From positions 1 to 56,270 of the forward strand of contig CAYSEW010000018.1 in NCBI GenBank assembly GCA_964430245.1: a DNA stretch of 56,270 nt, read 5' to 3'. The stretch comes from CAYSEW01 sp964430245. Its GTDB lineage: Bacteria; Bacteroidota; Bacteroidia; Flavobacteriales_D; Parvicellaceae. Numbering within the stretch: the first letter of the stretch is position 1; each line of letters starts with the position of its first letter. A model generated the notes under the pieces. It saw nothing but the letters and a program-made list of their open reading frames with translations, did not search any database and was not told the origin of the DNA. A program made the position numbers and the translations under genes. Below are positions 19,397-28,379 of the stretch, piece by piece.

Positions 19397-22204
19397 CTAC
19401 ACAACAATATTAACAATCCTTTTAGGAACTATTATTACTTTTTTTGGTTGAGATCCTTCTAGATATTTTGCTGTTTTTTCATGCTTTAATACTATTTGCT
19501 CTATTTCTTCATTTGATAAACTTAATGGTAACTTAATTTTAAATCTCATTTTTCCATTAAAAGAAACCGGGTATTCAAATTCATTTTCAGTTAAATATTC
19601 AGCATTATAGCTTGGCCACTTGCTTGTGCTAATAGATGACGAACAACCTAGTTTTTCCCATAATTCTTCTGTAATATGCGGGGCATATGGATTAATTAAA
19701 ATACAAAGCTCTTTTAAAATTTCCTTTTTATTACACTTTAGTGCTGTTAGCTCATTAACACAGATCATAAATGTAGAAACAGGAGTATTAAATGAATATC
19801 GTTTAAGGTCTTCAGTTACTTTTTTAATGGCTTTATGTAATACTTTATATTCTTCATTAGTTGGTTGATCATTGGAAGTGTTAACTCCATTGTTATCATG
19901 AAATAGTTTCCAAAATTTCTTAATAAAACCATATACGCCTGTTATTCCTTGTGTGTCCCAAGGTTTATGTTGCTCTAATGGTCCTAAAAACATCTCATAA
20001 CATCGTAAGGTGTCTGCACCGTACTGATCTACTAATACATCTGGAGTCTGAACATTGTATTTAGATTTAGACATTTTATCTATTTCCCTTTTACAAATAA
20101 AATCTCCATTATCCTCTTTAATGAATTGAGCTGATTTAAATTCTACTCTCCATTTTTTAAAATAATCTATGTTTAATTTATCTCCATCTAATAAATTAAT
20201 ATCTACATGAATCAAAGACACCTCATCTCTGTCGTTTATCTTTCCTTTGGAAACAAACTCTCCTGTTTTATTGTCTCTGCAAATCAAGGCAGAATTTCCT
20301 TGTATCATCCCCTGATTAATCATTTTTTTAAATGGCTCTTTAAATGGAATGTAGCCTAAGTCGTATAAAATCTTAGTCCAAAACCTTGAGTAAAGTAAGT
20401 GCCCAGTAGCGTGTTCGGCACCGCCAATGTATAAATCTACATTTCCCCAATAGTTGACTTTATCCTTAGCAACGAATTCATCTTGATTTAAAGGGTCCAT
20501 GTAACGTAAAAAATACCAACTACTACCTGCCCACCCTGGCATGGTATTGTATTCCATTCTGTCGCCATCAAAAGATGTGTTCCATTCATCTTTATTGGCT
20601 CTTGCTAAAGGTGGTTCGCCATCTAAAGTTGGCAGGTATTTGTCTACTTCCGGCAATTCAACCACCTCATTATTATCTATAATAAATGGAGTATCTCCTT
20701 TGTAGTAAACAGGAAAGGGCTCCCCCCAATAACGCTGACGGGAAAATACTGCATTTCTTAATTTGTATTGTGTTTTTCCTTTTCCAAAACCATTTTTTTC
20801 TATTTCGTAAATAGCCAGTTTAGTGGCTTTTTTAACAGTTAAATCGTTTAAAAAATCGGAATTCGTAATAATAGCATCTTTATCAGCATATGCTGCTTCA
20901 GAAATATTTTGATCTTTAAAAATATTAGGAATATCAATTTTAAAATGATTGGCAAAATCCCAATCTCGTTGATCGCCACAAGGAACAGACATTACCGCTC
21001 CAGTTCCATAGCTCGCTAACACATAATCTCCTATCCAAACAGGAATACTGTCTCCAGTAAATGGGTGAATAGCATAGGCGCCTGTAAATTCACCACTAAT
21101 GGTTTTTACATTACTCATTCTATCTCTTTCCGACTTTAAAGATGCCTCTTTTTGATAAGCTTCAATTTTAGTAGCCTGATCTGTTGTAGTAATTTTAGCA
21201 ACCAATTCATGTTCTGGAGCCAATACCATAAATGAAACACCGAAGATAGTGTCTGGTCGAGTAGTGAATACTTCTATTTTATCATTGAAGCCATCTATTT
21301 CAAAACTAATTGCTGCGCCTTGAGATTTTCCAATCCAATTTCGTTGTATGTCTTTAATAGAATCTGTCCAATCAACTGTGTCCAAGCCTTTCAATAGTCG
21401 TTCTGCATAAGCAGTAATTCTCATGCTCCATTGACGCATTAGTTTTTGCTCTACAGGGTGCCCTCCCCTTTCAGATAAACCATCTTTAACTTCATCGTTA
21501 GCTAAAACTGTTCCTAAAGCAGGACACCAATTTACCCAGGCATCTGATAAATAGGTTAAACGATAATCCATTAAAACATTAAGTTGTTTATCTTCTGACC
21601 AGCTATTCCAATCATTAGCACTAAATATTTCTTCATGATTCGTAACTGCATTTATATTAGCGTTTCCCTCTTTTTTAAATATCTCGGTTAAGCTCTCAAT
21701 CTTTTCTGCCTTATCTGTTTTGTTGTTATACCAGGAATTGAAGATTTGTTTGAAAATCCACTGAGTCCATTTGTAGTATTGAGGGTCTGATGTCCTCACC
21801 TCTCTGTCCCAATCAAAAGAAAAGCCAATTTTATCCATTTGCTTTCTGTATCCAGGAATTATATTTCCATCTTTATCTGCCCCCCCCTCAATATTTGTTT
21901 GAGTAGTTATTGATGGATGTTGGCCTGTTTGAATAGCATATTGTTCTGCAGGTAACCCAAAAGAATCATAACCCATAGGATGTAATACATTATAACCTTG
22001 TAGTTTTTTATAACGTGCATAAATGTCAGAAGCAATATACCCTAAGGGGTGTCCGACATGTAGTCCTGCTCCAGACGGGTAAGGAAACATATCTAATACA
22101 TAGAATTTCTCTTTCTCACTATCCTCAATGGTTTTATTGCTTTTATGTTTTAACCAATACTTTTGCCATTTCTCTTCTATTTCCCTATGTTTATAATCAG
22201 CCAT
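19397..22204 (-). CDS. leuS: Leucyl-tRNA synthetase
   Basis: A 935-residue class I synthetase. Its HIGH motif is HVGH (residues 49-52, in PSGAGLHVGHPLGY) and its signature loop is KMSKS (710-714). The editing domain contains TTRPDTIFGVSFMVLAPEH and GTGAVMSVPCGDQRDWDFA. An anticodon-binding domain and a C-terminal extension follow. It charges tRNA-Leu in the cytoplasm. It is transcribed alone, convergent with the PhoD-like gene. An hsp20 gene lies upstream, separated by a transcription terminator, so leuS probably has its own promoter in the short 22205-22258 gap. No strong box was found there. Confidence 0.98.
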   Translation of the reverse strand: MADYKHREIEEKWQKYWLKHKSNKTIEDSEKEKFYVLDMFPYPSGAGLHVGHPLGYIASDIYARYKKLQGYNVLHPMGYDSFGLPAEQYAIQTGQHPSITTQTNIEGGADKDGNIIPGYRKQMDKIGFSFDWDREVRTSDPQYYKWTQWIFKQIFNSWYNNKTDKAEKIESLTEIFKKEGNANINAVTNHEEIFSANDWNSWSEDKQLNVLMDYRLTYLSDAWVNWCPALGTVLANDEVKDGLSERGGHPVEQKLMRQWSMRITAYAERLLKGLDTVDWTDSIKDIQRNWIGKSQGAAISFEIDGFNDKIEVFTTRPDTIFGVSFMVLAPEHELVAKITTTDQATKIEAYQKEASLKSERDRMSNVKTISGEFTGAYAIHPFTGDSIPVWIGDYVLASYGTGAVMSVPCGDQRDWDFANHFKIDIPNIFKDQNISEAAYADKDAIITNSDFLNDLTVKKATKLAIYEIEKNGFGKGKTQYKLRNAVFSRQRYWGEPFPVYYKGDTPFIIDNNEVVELPEVDKYLPTLDGEPPLARANKDEWNTSFDGDRMEYNTMPGWAGSSWYFLRYMDPLNQDEFVAKDKVNYWGNVDLYIGGAEHATGHLLYSRFWTKILYDLGYIPFKEPFKKMINQGMIQGNSALICRDNKTGEFVSKGKINDRDEVSLIHVDINLLDGDKLNIDYFKKWRVEFKSAQFIKEDNGDFICKREIDKMSKSKYNVQTPDVLVDQYGADTLRCYEMFLGPLEQHKPWDTQGITGVYGFIKKFWKLFHDNNGVNTSNDQPTNEEYKVLHKAIKKVTEDLKRYSFNTPVSTFMICVNELTALKCNKKEILKELCILINPYAPHITEELWEKLGCSSSISTSKWPSYNAEYLTENEFEYPVSFNGKMRFKIKLPLSLSNEEIEQIVLKHEKTAKYLEGSQPKKVIIVPKRIVNIVV

Positions 22205-22258
22205 ATCAAAAATTCAAAGAACAAAATTAATTGATATACTGAATAATCTAGCTCTATT

Positions 22259-22286
22259 AAAAAAAAATCCCGCTTTCGCAGGATTT
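22259..22286 (-). terminator. Rho-independent terminator of hsp20
   Basis: Reading the minus strand, AAATCC-type arms (22281-22286 with 22265-22270) and an inner GC pair enclose a short CGAAAG-type loop. They are followed by a run of nine T (22259-22267 are all A on the plus strand). It lies 24 bases after the hsp20 stop and before leuS, so it separates the two genes. Confidence 0.75.
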
Positions 22287-22309
22287 AATTTTAAATGACT
22301 TTGTCTTCT

Positions 22310-22714
22310 TTATTTAATCTTTATTTTTTTTGTTGTTTTTACAACTTTCTTTTTAGGCAATATAACTGCAAGAATTCCATTTTCAAAAGATGCAGATATG
22401 TTAGAGTAGTCTATATTTTCTGGTAGCTTAAATTCTTTATTAAAAGCTCCTTTTTTAAACCCAAATTTAATATAATTCACGTCTTCTGGTTTTGATTGAT
22501 TATCCAATTGATGCTTTATTGTTAATAGGTTATCTTCAACATCAATAGAGAGATCATTCTTTAGAATGCCTGGGACTAATAATTCTATAATAAATTCATC
22601 TTTCTTTTCTATTATATTTTCTCTTGTCGGCATAGTGTTAAACTCCTTTTCAAAAAAGTTTGAAAAAAAATCGTTAACAAAAAGTGGTTGTTTATTTATT
22701 CTTAATAATTCCAT
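22310..22714 (-). CDS. Small heat shock protein, Hsp20/alpha-crystallin family
   Basis: A 134-residue cytoplasmic holdase-type chaperone. The alpha-crystallin domain spans about residues 30-122. DEFIIELLVPGILKNDLSIDVEDNLLTI is its first half, and the family end motif is FENGILAVILPKK. A short basic tail with KIKIK closes the protein. Family members bind unfolding proteins during stress, as oligomers. It is apparently a single-gene unit, with a clear terminator downstream and a 90-base gap upstream. I saw no CIRCE-type inverted repeat upstream. Confidence 0.93.
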   Translation of the reverse strand: MELLRINKQPLFVNDFFSNFFEKEFNTMPTRENIIEKKDEFIIELLVPGILKNDLSIDVEDNLLTIKHQLDNQSKPEDVNYIKFGFKKGAFNKEFKLPENIDYSNISASFENGILAVILPKKKVVKTTKKIKIK

Positions 22715-22779
22715 TTTACTAAATTTTTAATGTTACATCCATTCATACTTCAATTGATGTACCAATCCCTAAAACATAG

Positions 22780-22850
22780 GTTTTTGTGACTTTTTGTCTC
22801 TTTTTTAAGGGTTTTTAATCTTTATTTTTAGTTTTTGTGACTTTTTGTCT
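22780..22850. repeat. Two 20-base direct repeats, 51 bases apart
   Basis: The same 20 bases occur at 22780-22799 and 22831-22850, 51 bases (17 codons) apart. The right copy encodes, on the minus strand, the DKKSQK residues near the C terminus of RsmI. The left copy lies after the stop and would encode the same residues in the same frame. Confidence 0.85.
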
Positions 22851-23518
22851 GCTTTTTCAATCACTACTACAATTTCTCCTTTTGGTTTGTTGTTTAGAAA
22901 ATGATCTAATAATTCACTTGCTGTACCTATTTTTGTTTCTTCATATATTTTACTTATTTCCCTTGAAATTGCTATTTTTCTATCAGAATCATATATCTCA
23001 TTAATCTCTTGCAATAATTTAATTAACCTGTGTGGTGATTCGTATAAAACAACTGACCTCTCTTCTTTTGAAAGTGCTTCTAATTTACTTTTTCTTCCTT
23101 TTTTATGAGGAAGGAAGCCATCAAAAACAAAACAGTCGCTAGAAAACCCAGATTGGATTAGTGCGGGAACTATAGCAGTTGGTCCTGGCAAACAAACAAC
23201 TTTTATATTATTTATAATAGCTTCTCTTATTAATAAAAAACCAGGGTCGCTAATGCCTGGAGTTCCTGCATCTGAAACTAAACCAACTTGCTGGTTTTTT
23301 ATATTCATTTGTTGGGCAATTTCTTTATATATCTTATGCTCATTATGTTGGTGGTAAGACCTTACCTGTGTGTTAATTTCATAATGATTCAACAGCTTTT
23401 TTACAACCCTAGTATCCTCTGCAAGTATGTAATCAACACTTTTTAATATTTCTATAGCCCTTAAAGTAATGTCCTTTAAATTACCTATTGGCGTTGGAAT
23501 AACGTATAACCTAGACAT
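22805..23518 (-). CDS. rsmI: 16S rRNA 2'-O-ribose C1402 methyltransferase
   Basis: A 237-residue tetrapyrrole-methylase-fold protein. The family signature PTPIGNLKDITLRAIEIL is at residues 7-24, followed by YILAEDTRVVKKLL, GLVSDAGTPGISDPG and CLPGPTAIVPALIQSG. It methylates the ribose of 16S rRNA C1402 with SAM. It overlaps the upstream DAHP synthase gene by 8 bases, so it is coupled to that operon. The lysine-rich C terminus (KKSQKLKIKIKNP) overlaps a short direct repeat that continues past the stop codon, suggesting a recent local duplication at the gene end. Confidence 0.95.
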   Translation of the reverse strand: MSRLYVIPTPIGNLKDITLRAIEILKSVDYILAEDTRVVKKLLNHYEINTQVRSYHQHNEHKIYKEIAQQMNIKNQQVGLVSDAGTPGISDPGFLLIREAIINNIKVVCLPGPTAIVPALIQSGFSSDCFVFDGFLPHKKGRKSKLEALSKEERSVVLYESPHRLIKLLQEINEIYDSDRKIAISREISKIYEETKIGTASELLDHFLNNKPKGEIVVVIEKADKKSQKLKIKIKNP

Positions 23519-24578
23519 CTTTTTTATTGTTTACAATTTGTGTTTGCAGTCTAATAGATTCTTTGTGTATTAAATCAATATATTCTTTAATAAAATTTAA
23601 ATCAATTTCTAAAATATCTGCTGTGTTTTTTCTAGATTCAATTATTTCATTCCACCTTTCTGGCTGGAAAACAGTTACTTTATTTTCTTTTTTATAAGCC
23701 CCTATTTTTTCAACCATTTTAAAACGTTGAGAAAACAAATTAATGATTTCCTGGTCCATAGTATCTATTTGAGACCTTAGAATGTGCAAAGCATTTGTAA
23801 ACTCTTTATCAATAGAAAACTCATCTTTAAATACTAATGCCATAATAATATCCCTTAATTCAACAGGTTTAAGTTGTTGTTTAGAATCACTTTTTGCGTT
23901 AGTAGGGTCGATATGAGATTCTATCATTAATCCATTCATGTTTAAGTCAAAGGCTTTTTGTGCAATTGTTGGTATTAGTTTTGTATTTCCACATATATGA
24001 CTTGGATCGCATATCATTGAAACGTGAGGGAAGTTTCTCATCATTTCTATTGGTATTTCCCAATTAGGGTTATTTCTAAATTCACTTTTTCCGTAATATG
24101 AAAACCCTCTGTGAATTAAAATAATTTCGCCTTTTATTTTTTGCTTCATCCTTTCATAGGCACCTATCCATAAATTAATATCTGGATTTATCGGGTTTTT
24201 AATTCCTACATTTATTTTAACACCTCTCAGTGCTTCTGAAATTTCTTCAGTTAAGAATGGATTTACAGTAGTTCTAGCCCCAACCCACAATGCATCAATT
24301 TCTGATTTAAGCGCAGCTTCTACATGGGCCGTACTTGCTACTTCCGTAATAACTGGTTTATTAATTTTCTTACCCGCTTCCTTTAACCACATCAACCCTT
24401 TTTTTCCCACTCCCTCAAAATAATTTGGTCGTGTTCTTGGTTTCCAAATACCAGCTCTTAAATAATCAATATTAAGATTCTGATTAATCTTTTCGGCTGT
24501 TGTAATTAATTGTTCTTTAGTTTCTGCACTGCATGGACCAGCAATTATTATCTTTTTTTTATTTTTCACTAGCTTCAT
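23511..24578 (-). CDS. Bifunctional DAHP synthase / chorismate mutase (type II)
   Basis: A 355-residue fusion. Residues about 8-255 are a DAHP synthase related to KDO8P synthase (IIIAGPCSAETKEQL, LRAGIWKPRTRPNYFEG, HRGFSYYGKSEFRNNPNW, SMICDPSHICG). Residues about 262-350 are an AroQ chorismate mutase (LRSQIDTMDQEIINLFSQRF, KIGAYKKENKVTVFQPERW). It makes the first shikimate-pathway intermediate from PEP and erythrose-4-phosphate, and converts chorismate to prephenate. The fusion is typical of Bacteroidota, and the mutase part is thought to mediate feedback. It overlaps the preceding unknown exported-protein gene by 20 bases and rsmI by 8. The coupling with a two-component system upstream is unexpected. 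Confidence 0.95.
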   Translation of the reverse strand: MKLVKNKKKIIIAGPCSAETKEQLITTAEKINQNLNIDYLRAGIWKPRTRPNYFEGVGKKGLMWLKEAGKKINKPVITEVASTAHVEAALKSEIDALWVGARTTVNPFLTEEISEALRGVKINVGIKNPINPDINLWIGAYERMKQKIKGEIILIHRGFSYYGKSEFRNNPNWEIPIEMMRNFPHVSMICDPSHICGNTKLIPTIAQKAFDLNMNGLMIESHIDPTNAKSDSKQQLKPVELRDIIMALVFKDEFSIDKEFTNALHILRSQIDTMDQEIINLFSQRFKMVEKIGAYKKENKVTVFQPERWNEIIESRKNTADILEIDLNFIKEYIDLIHKESIRLQTQIVNNKKDV

Positions 24579-25398
24579 TTTCCCATTTCTTCTGCAAAAA
24601 TCTTAAAAATTCAGGTTCCTGTTTTAATTCACCGCTTATTTTATAAGATTCTTTAGTGTCACCGTTTCCTCTTAAAAAGTACTTTTTTCCTTCTGTTAAT
24701 AATAGTATTTTTTTTTGTCTTTCTAAACACCCAACGGTATAGGTACATGTAATTTCAGCAATATAATCTTCATTTAAATCAGTAATTTGAATGCTTTCTA
24801 ATAAATGATCTGTATTAAATAAATTATTACAGTTTTTAACAAAGTCTACATGCTTTCTTATTAAAACAAGGTCTTTGAGTTCAATAAAATGATAAAAATA
24901 AATATGTGTTGAATTTTTTGTTTTGTTTTTTGTTCTAAAGAAGTAATTAGTTCCTAAGCTGTCTTCCCATTTATAAGAGTCGATTATTGTTTCATTTATG
25001 TAATTATTATGTTTTTGAGATTGTGAGTTAAAAGGAGTTAATTGTAAAAAACCTTTTGGACCGGGGTAATAATTAATGGTATCTATAAATATAACCTCTC
25101 TAAGGACTTCACCTTTTACTGTAAGAACTTGTGGATAACTCTTATTGTTTACTCCTTTAATTAATGTGAAATCATCAGGAAAAGCAACTTGAGTCCAATT
25201 ATCTTTTTCTCCCTTCGCTTCCTTAAAATACGTAATGCTGTCATTATAAACAGTAAACTTAGCTATGTACTTTTGTGTATCACCCCACTTATCTCTTAGC
25301 TTATATACATAATCTTTATCTATATTATACTCCCATGACTGGGAGAATGTAAATGAAAATATTTGTAGAAAAAGTAATAGAAGTAAAAATAGCCTCAT
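24559..25398 (-). CDS. Exported protein of unknown function
   Basis: A 279-residue protein with a clear signal peptide (residues 3-19, cleavage after SFTFS at about 19). The mature part is rich in aromatic beta-strand segments. SIQITDLNEDYIAEITCTYTVGC (about 198-220) resembles a short D-x-N-x-D integrin-like calcium loop, found in some Bacteroidota surface-polysaccharide-related proteins; this is a weak similarity seen by eye. I do not recognise the family with confidence. It starts at the stop codon of the LytTR regulator (one-base overlap) and overlaps the DAHP synthase start by 20 bases, so it is translated as part of that operon. A periplasmic or outer-membrane location is inferred. Confidence 0.7.
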   Translation of the reverse strand: MRLFLLLLLFLQIFSFTFSQSWEYNIDKDYVYKLRDKWGDTQKYIAKFTVYNDSITYFKEAKGEKDNWTQVAFPDDFTLIKGVNNKSYPQVLTVKGEVLREVIFIDTINYYPGPKGFLQLTPFNSQSQKHNNYINETIIDSYKWEDSLGTNYFFRTKNKTKNSTHIYFYHFIELKDLVLIRKHVDFVKNCNNLFNTDHLLESIQITDLNEDYIAEITCTYTVGCLERQKKILLLTEGKKYFLRGNGDTKESYKISGELKQEPEFLRFLQKKWENEASEK

Positions 25399-26150
25399 TA
25401 AATTAAATTAATCCGACCGAGAAGGTCTTCTCTATAAGATCCCCCAATAGGAATAATTTTATTGTTTTGTTCTAAAATTAAATTTGGTGATTCTATTTCA
25501 AAGATTTTATGAAGGTTAACTATATATGAACGATGAACTCTAACGAAACTATCAGATGGCATTTTTTTCTCAATGTCTTTCATGGTTGAATGAATCGTGT
25601 ATCTTGTAGTGTTCGTATTAATTACCACATAATCTTTTAATGCTTCAATAAAGAAAATGTCTTTTGTTTTAAGTTTTACTAACCTTGATTTACTTTTAAC
25701 AAAAATAAAGTCTGAGTTGTCTTTATTTTCAACGATACTATAAAGCATATCTCTTTCTTTTAGTACCTCTAATTCCTTACTGTGCTTATATAATGCCATT
25801 TCAATAGATGTATGAAGATCTATTTCTTTATATGGTTTAATTATATATGCATATGGTTCTGTTATTTTAGCTCTAGCTAAAGTGCTTTCATCGGCATAAG
25901 CAGTTAAAAATATAATGGGTATATTTTGCTCCTCTCTTATTTTTTCAGAAGCCTCAATTCCTGTAATGTCTCCTTTGAGCATTATGTCCATTATTATAAT
26001 ATCTGGTTTTTTATGAATAGCTGATTTAATTGCATCTTCTCCTGTTTTTTCAATACCTAAAACATTATAACCTAACTTCTTGAGACTAAACTGTATGTCT
26101 TTAGCAACAATATTTTCATCCTCTACAATTAAAACGTTCACTTTACCCAT
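25398..26150 (-). CDS. LytTR-family response regulator
   Basis: A 250-residue two-domain regulator. The receiver domain (about 1-125) has the acidic pair Glu10-Asp11, phospho-acceptor Asp55 (IIIMDIML), the LTAYAD threonine region and the KPY lysine. The LytTR DNA-binding domain (about 145-248) has LKTKDIFFIEALKDYVVI, FVRVHRSYIVNL and GGSYREDLLGRI. It should bind direct-repeat promoter sites when phosphorylated. The gene for the multi-PAS kinase ends 59 bases upstream, so the two form a cognate pair. The target genes are unknown; the immediately downstream exported protein and DAHP synthase are within the same transcription unit. Confidence 0.95.
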   Translation of the reverse strand: MGKVNVLIVEDENIVAKDIQFSLKKLGYNVLGIEKTGEDAIKSAIHKKPDIIIMDIMLKGDITGIEASEKIREEQNIPIIFLTAYADESTLARAKITEPYAYIIKPYKEIDLHTSIEMALYKHSKELEVLKERDMLYSIVENKDNSDFIFVKSKSRLVKLKTKDIFFIEALKDYVVINTNTTRYTIHSTMKDIEKKMPSDSFVRVHRSYIVNLHKIFEIESPNLILEQNNKIIPIGGSYREDLLGRINLI

Positions 26151-26209
26151 TAAACCTTATTATTTATTAATACCTTAATATACGGTATTTATCTATTAAT
26201 TTGAAAAGA

Positions 26210-28375
26210 TTATCTATCAAATGTAATTAAATATTTTGTTCCTTCTTTACTTCTAACTTTAATATTTCCGTCTATTTGCTCAACCAAAGTATTGACCAAT
26301 AACATTCCTAATGATTCTCCTTTTTTAATATCTATGTCTTTAGGAAATCCAACACCATCATCCTCTACTTTAATTTCAATTCTTGTTTTTTTAGCTTCTT
26401 TAACACTAATGAGAATTTTTCCTTTTTTGTTTTCAGGAAACGCATACTTTAATGCATTAGATAATAGTTCATTTATTATTAATCCGCAGGGTATTGAAAT
26501 ATCTAGTGATAAAAAAACTTTATCTATATCTAACTTTAATAAAATTCTATTTTTAGAATATTGATAAGAGTAAACCATGTTTTTAGATAGTCTTTCAATA
26601 TATTCTGAAAAATCTATATTGTTAAAATCTTTTGTTCTATATAAACTTTCATGTATAAATGACATGGATTTCACACGATTCTGGCTTTCTCTAAGAATAC
26701 TTAGTGTCTTTTCATCATTTATATAAGTTGACTGTAAATTTAAGATGCTAGATATAACCTGAAGATTATTTTTAACCCTGTGATGAACTTCTTTTAATAA
26801 AACTTCTTTTTCTTTTAAAGATTGAACTAGTTCGTTGTTAGTTATTTTCTTTTCTGTAATATCCCTTAATATATCTCTTGATCCTTTGAATTTACCCTCT
26901 ACATAAACTGCATTACTAGACAGCTCTACTGTTTTATGTTTTCCTTTTGCGTCAATAATGTTTACTTCAAAATTTTTCACCTCTCCGTTTTCACGTAATT
27001 GTTTGGATTTTGTTTTCGCATTAGGAATATCCTTTTTTGAAATAAAGTCATATAGGTTTAGTTCTTTTTTGCTTTTATTATTTAAACCAAATAACTTATA
27101 AGAAGCTGGGTTCATATCTAAAATGTCATTTTTTTCATTAACAAGTATAATAGCATCTGTTAGATTATAAAACAAACCCCTATACCTTTCCTCGCTGCTT
27201 TTTAATGCTATTTCTGCCTCTCTTTTTTCTGTAACATCTCTAGCAGTAAAAGTAAAACCACTTATTTTACCATCATCATTTTTTTCTACTCTAGATAATT
27301 GATTTACCCAAATAATTTTTTTGTCTTTTGTAATTACAGGTACTTCAAATTGTTCTATAGATTTTCTTTTATCTATTTGATTTAAATAAAAACTTCTCAC
27401 CTTCTCTCTATGTTCCTTAGGAACAAGATCCATACAATTCATTGAAAGTATTTCGTTATTATTATACTTAGTAGTTTTAATAAAAGCTTGATTAACAAAC
27501 TTATAATACCCTTTTTTGTCAGTTTTATAAATTATATCTGTAGAGTTCTCAACTAATAACCTATACCTTTCCTCGCTTTGTTTTAATGCTATTTCTGCTT
27601 TCTTAATTTCTGTAATATCTCTAGAAATACCCATGTAACCTAATAGCTCACCTGTTTCATTTCTAATTGGAGAAGCTGTTAAATAAGCTGTAAAAACATC
27701 TCCATTTTTTCTTTTATTAGTTACCTCTCCAATATAATAACCTTTAGAATTAAGTTCTTTTTGAATAAATGAATAATCTTCAGTATTATCATATAAAATA
27801 TCGATCCTTGACCCTATAAGTTCTTCTCTTTTATATCCAAAAATATTACAAGCTGAAGGGCTAACTTGAGTAATTTTTTCAGCAATATCTGATGCCATTA
27901 TCATATCTAATGAGCTGTCAATTAAACTTCTAATAAACTCTTGGGTTTGTCTTAATTTTGTTTGAGTTTGTAAATGCTGTAAAATCTCAATTTCTAATTC
28001 TTTTATTGCCTCATTAATTTTCTTTTTTTTCTGACTAATAATCTCAAAAATTAAAAACCTCTCTTTATTAAATATAAAATTATTAACCTTTAATTTATAT
28101 GGAGAAACTTTTTTTTTGTCTTTAATAAAATAAATGGTTTTTTGCCATTCATTTTTGTTTTTAGATTGCTTTTTAAATTTATCAACATCAAGTTCATAAT
28201 GTATATTAAGATTAAAATAATATTCCTTTATTATTTCGTTTTTGCTTGAATATTTATTTTTTAAAAATTCAAAGAAAGAATTATTACATGTAATAATTCT
28301 ATAATCACTTTCCTTAATTAAACAAAATGCATTTTTTCTATTTTGAAATATTAAATTAAAATATTCTTCTAACAT
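26210..28375 (-). CDS. Multi-PAS sensor histidine kinase (HisKA_2 type)
   Basis: A 721-residue kinase with no evident membrane helices, so probably cytoplasmic. Three clear PAS domains start near FIRSLIDSSLDMIMASD (about 147), ERYRLLVENSTDIIYKTD (about 270) and ERYRGLFYNLTDAIILVNE (about 395). Residues 1-110 look like a divergent fourth PAS. A short coiled coil links the first and second. The dimerisation domain has EVHHRVKNNLQVISSILNLQ, with the likely phospho-His at 531 or 532, as in HisKA_2 kinases. The C-terminal ATPase has NELLSNALKYAF and DDGVGFP. The response regulator follows, and a YwqK-like repeat-protein gene ends 4 bases upstream. The signal is unknown. Confidence 0.93.
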   Translation of the reverse strand: MLEEYFNLIFQNRKNAFCLIKESDYRIITCNNSFFEFLKNKYSSKNEIIKEYYFNLNIHYELDVDKFKKQSKNKNEWQKTIYFIKDKKKVSPYKLKVNNFIFNKERFLIFEIISQKKKKINEAIKELEIEILQHLQTQTKLRQTQEFIRSLIDSSLDMIMASDIAEKITQVSPSACNIFGYKREELIGSRIDILYDNTEDYSFIQKELNSKGYYIGEVTNKRKNGDVFTAYLTASPIRNETGELLGYMGISRDITEIKKAEIALKQSEERYRLLVENSTDIIYKTDKKGYYKFVNQAFIKTTKYNNNEILSMNCMDLVPKEHREKVRSFYLNQIDKRKSIEQFEVPVITKDKKIIWVNQLSRVEKNDDGKISGFTFTARDVTEKREAEIALKSSEERYRGLFYNLTDAIILVNEKNDILDMNPASYKLFGLNNKSKKELNLYDFISKKDIPNAKTKSKQLRENGEVKNFEVNIIDAKGKHKTVELSSNAVYVEGKFKGSRDILRDITEKKITNNELVQSLKEKEVLLKEVHHRVKNNLQVISSILNLQSTYINDEKTLSILRESQNRVKSMSFIHESLYRTKDFNNIDFSEYIERLSKNMVYSYQYSKNRILLKLDIDKVFLSLDISIPCGLIINELLSNALKYAFPENKKGKILISVKEAKKTRIEIKVEDDGVGFPKDIDIKKGESLGMLLVNTLVEQIDGNIKVRSKEGTKYLITFDR

Positions 28376-28379
28376 TTAT

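Noticed and set aside
22222..22229. TAATTTTG as the leuS -7 box on the minus strand
   Set aside because: It matches TAnnTTTG, but it lies only 17 bases from the ATG in an AT-rich gap and has no -33 element at the expected distance.
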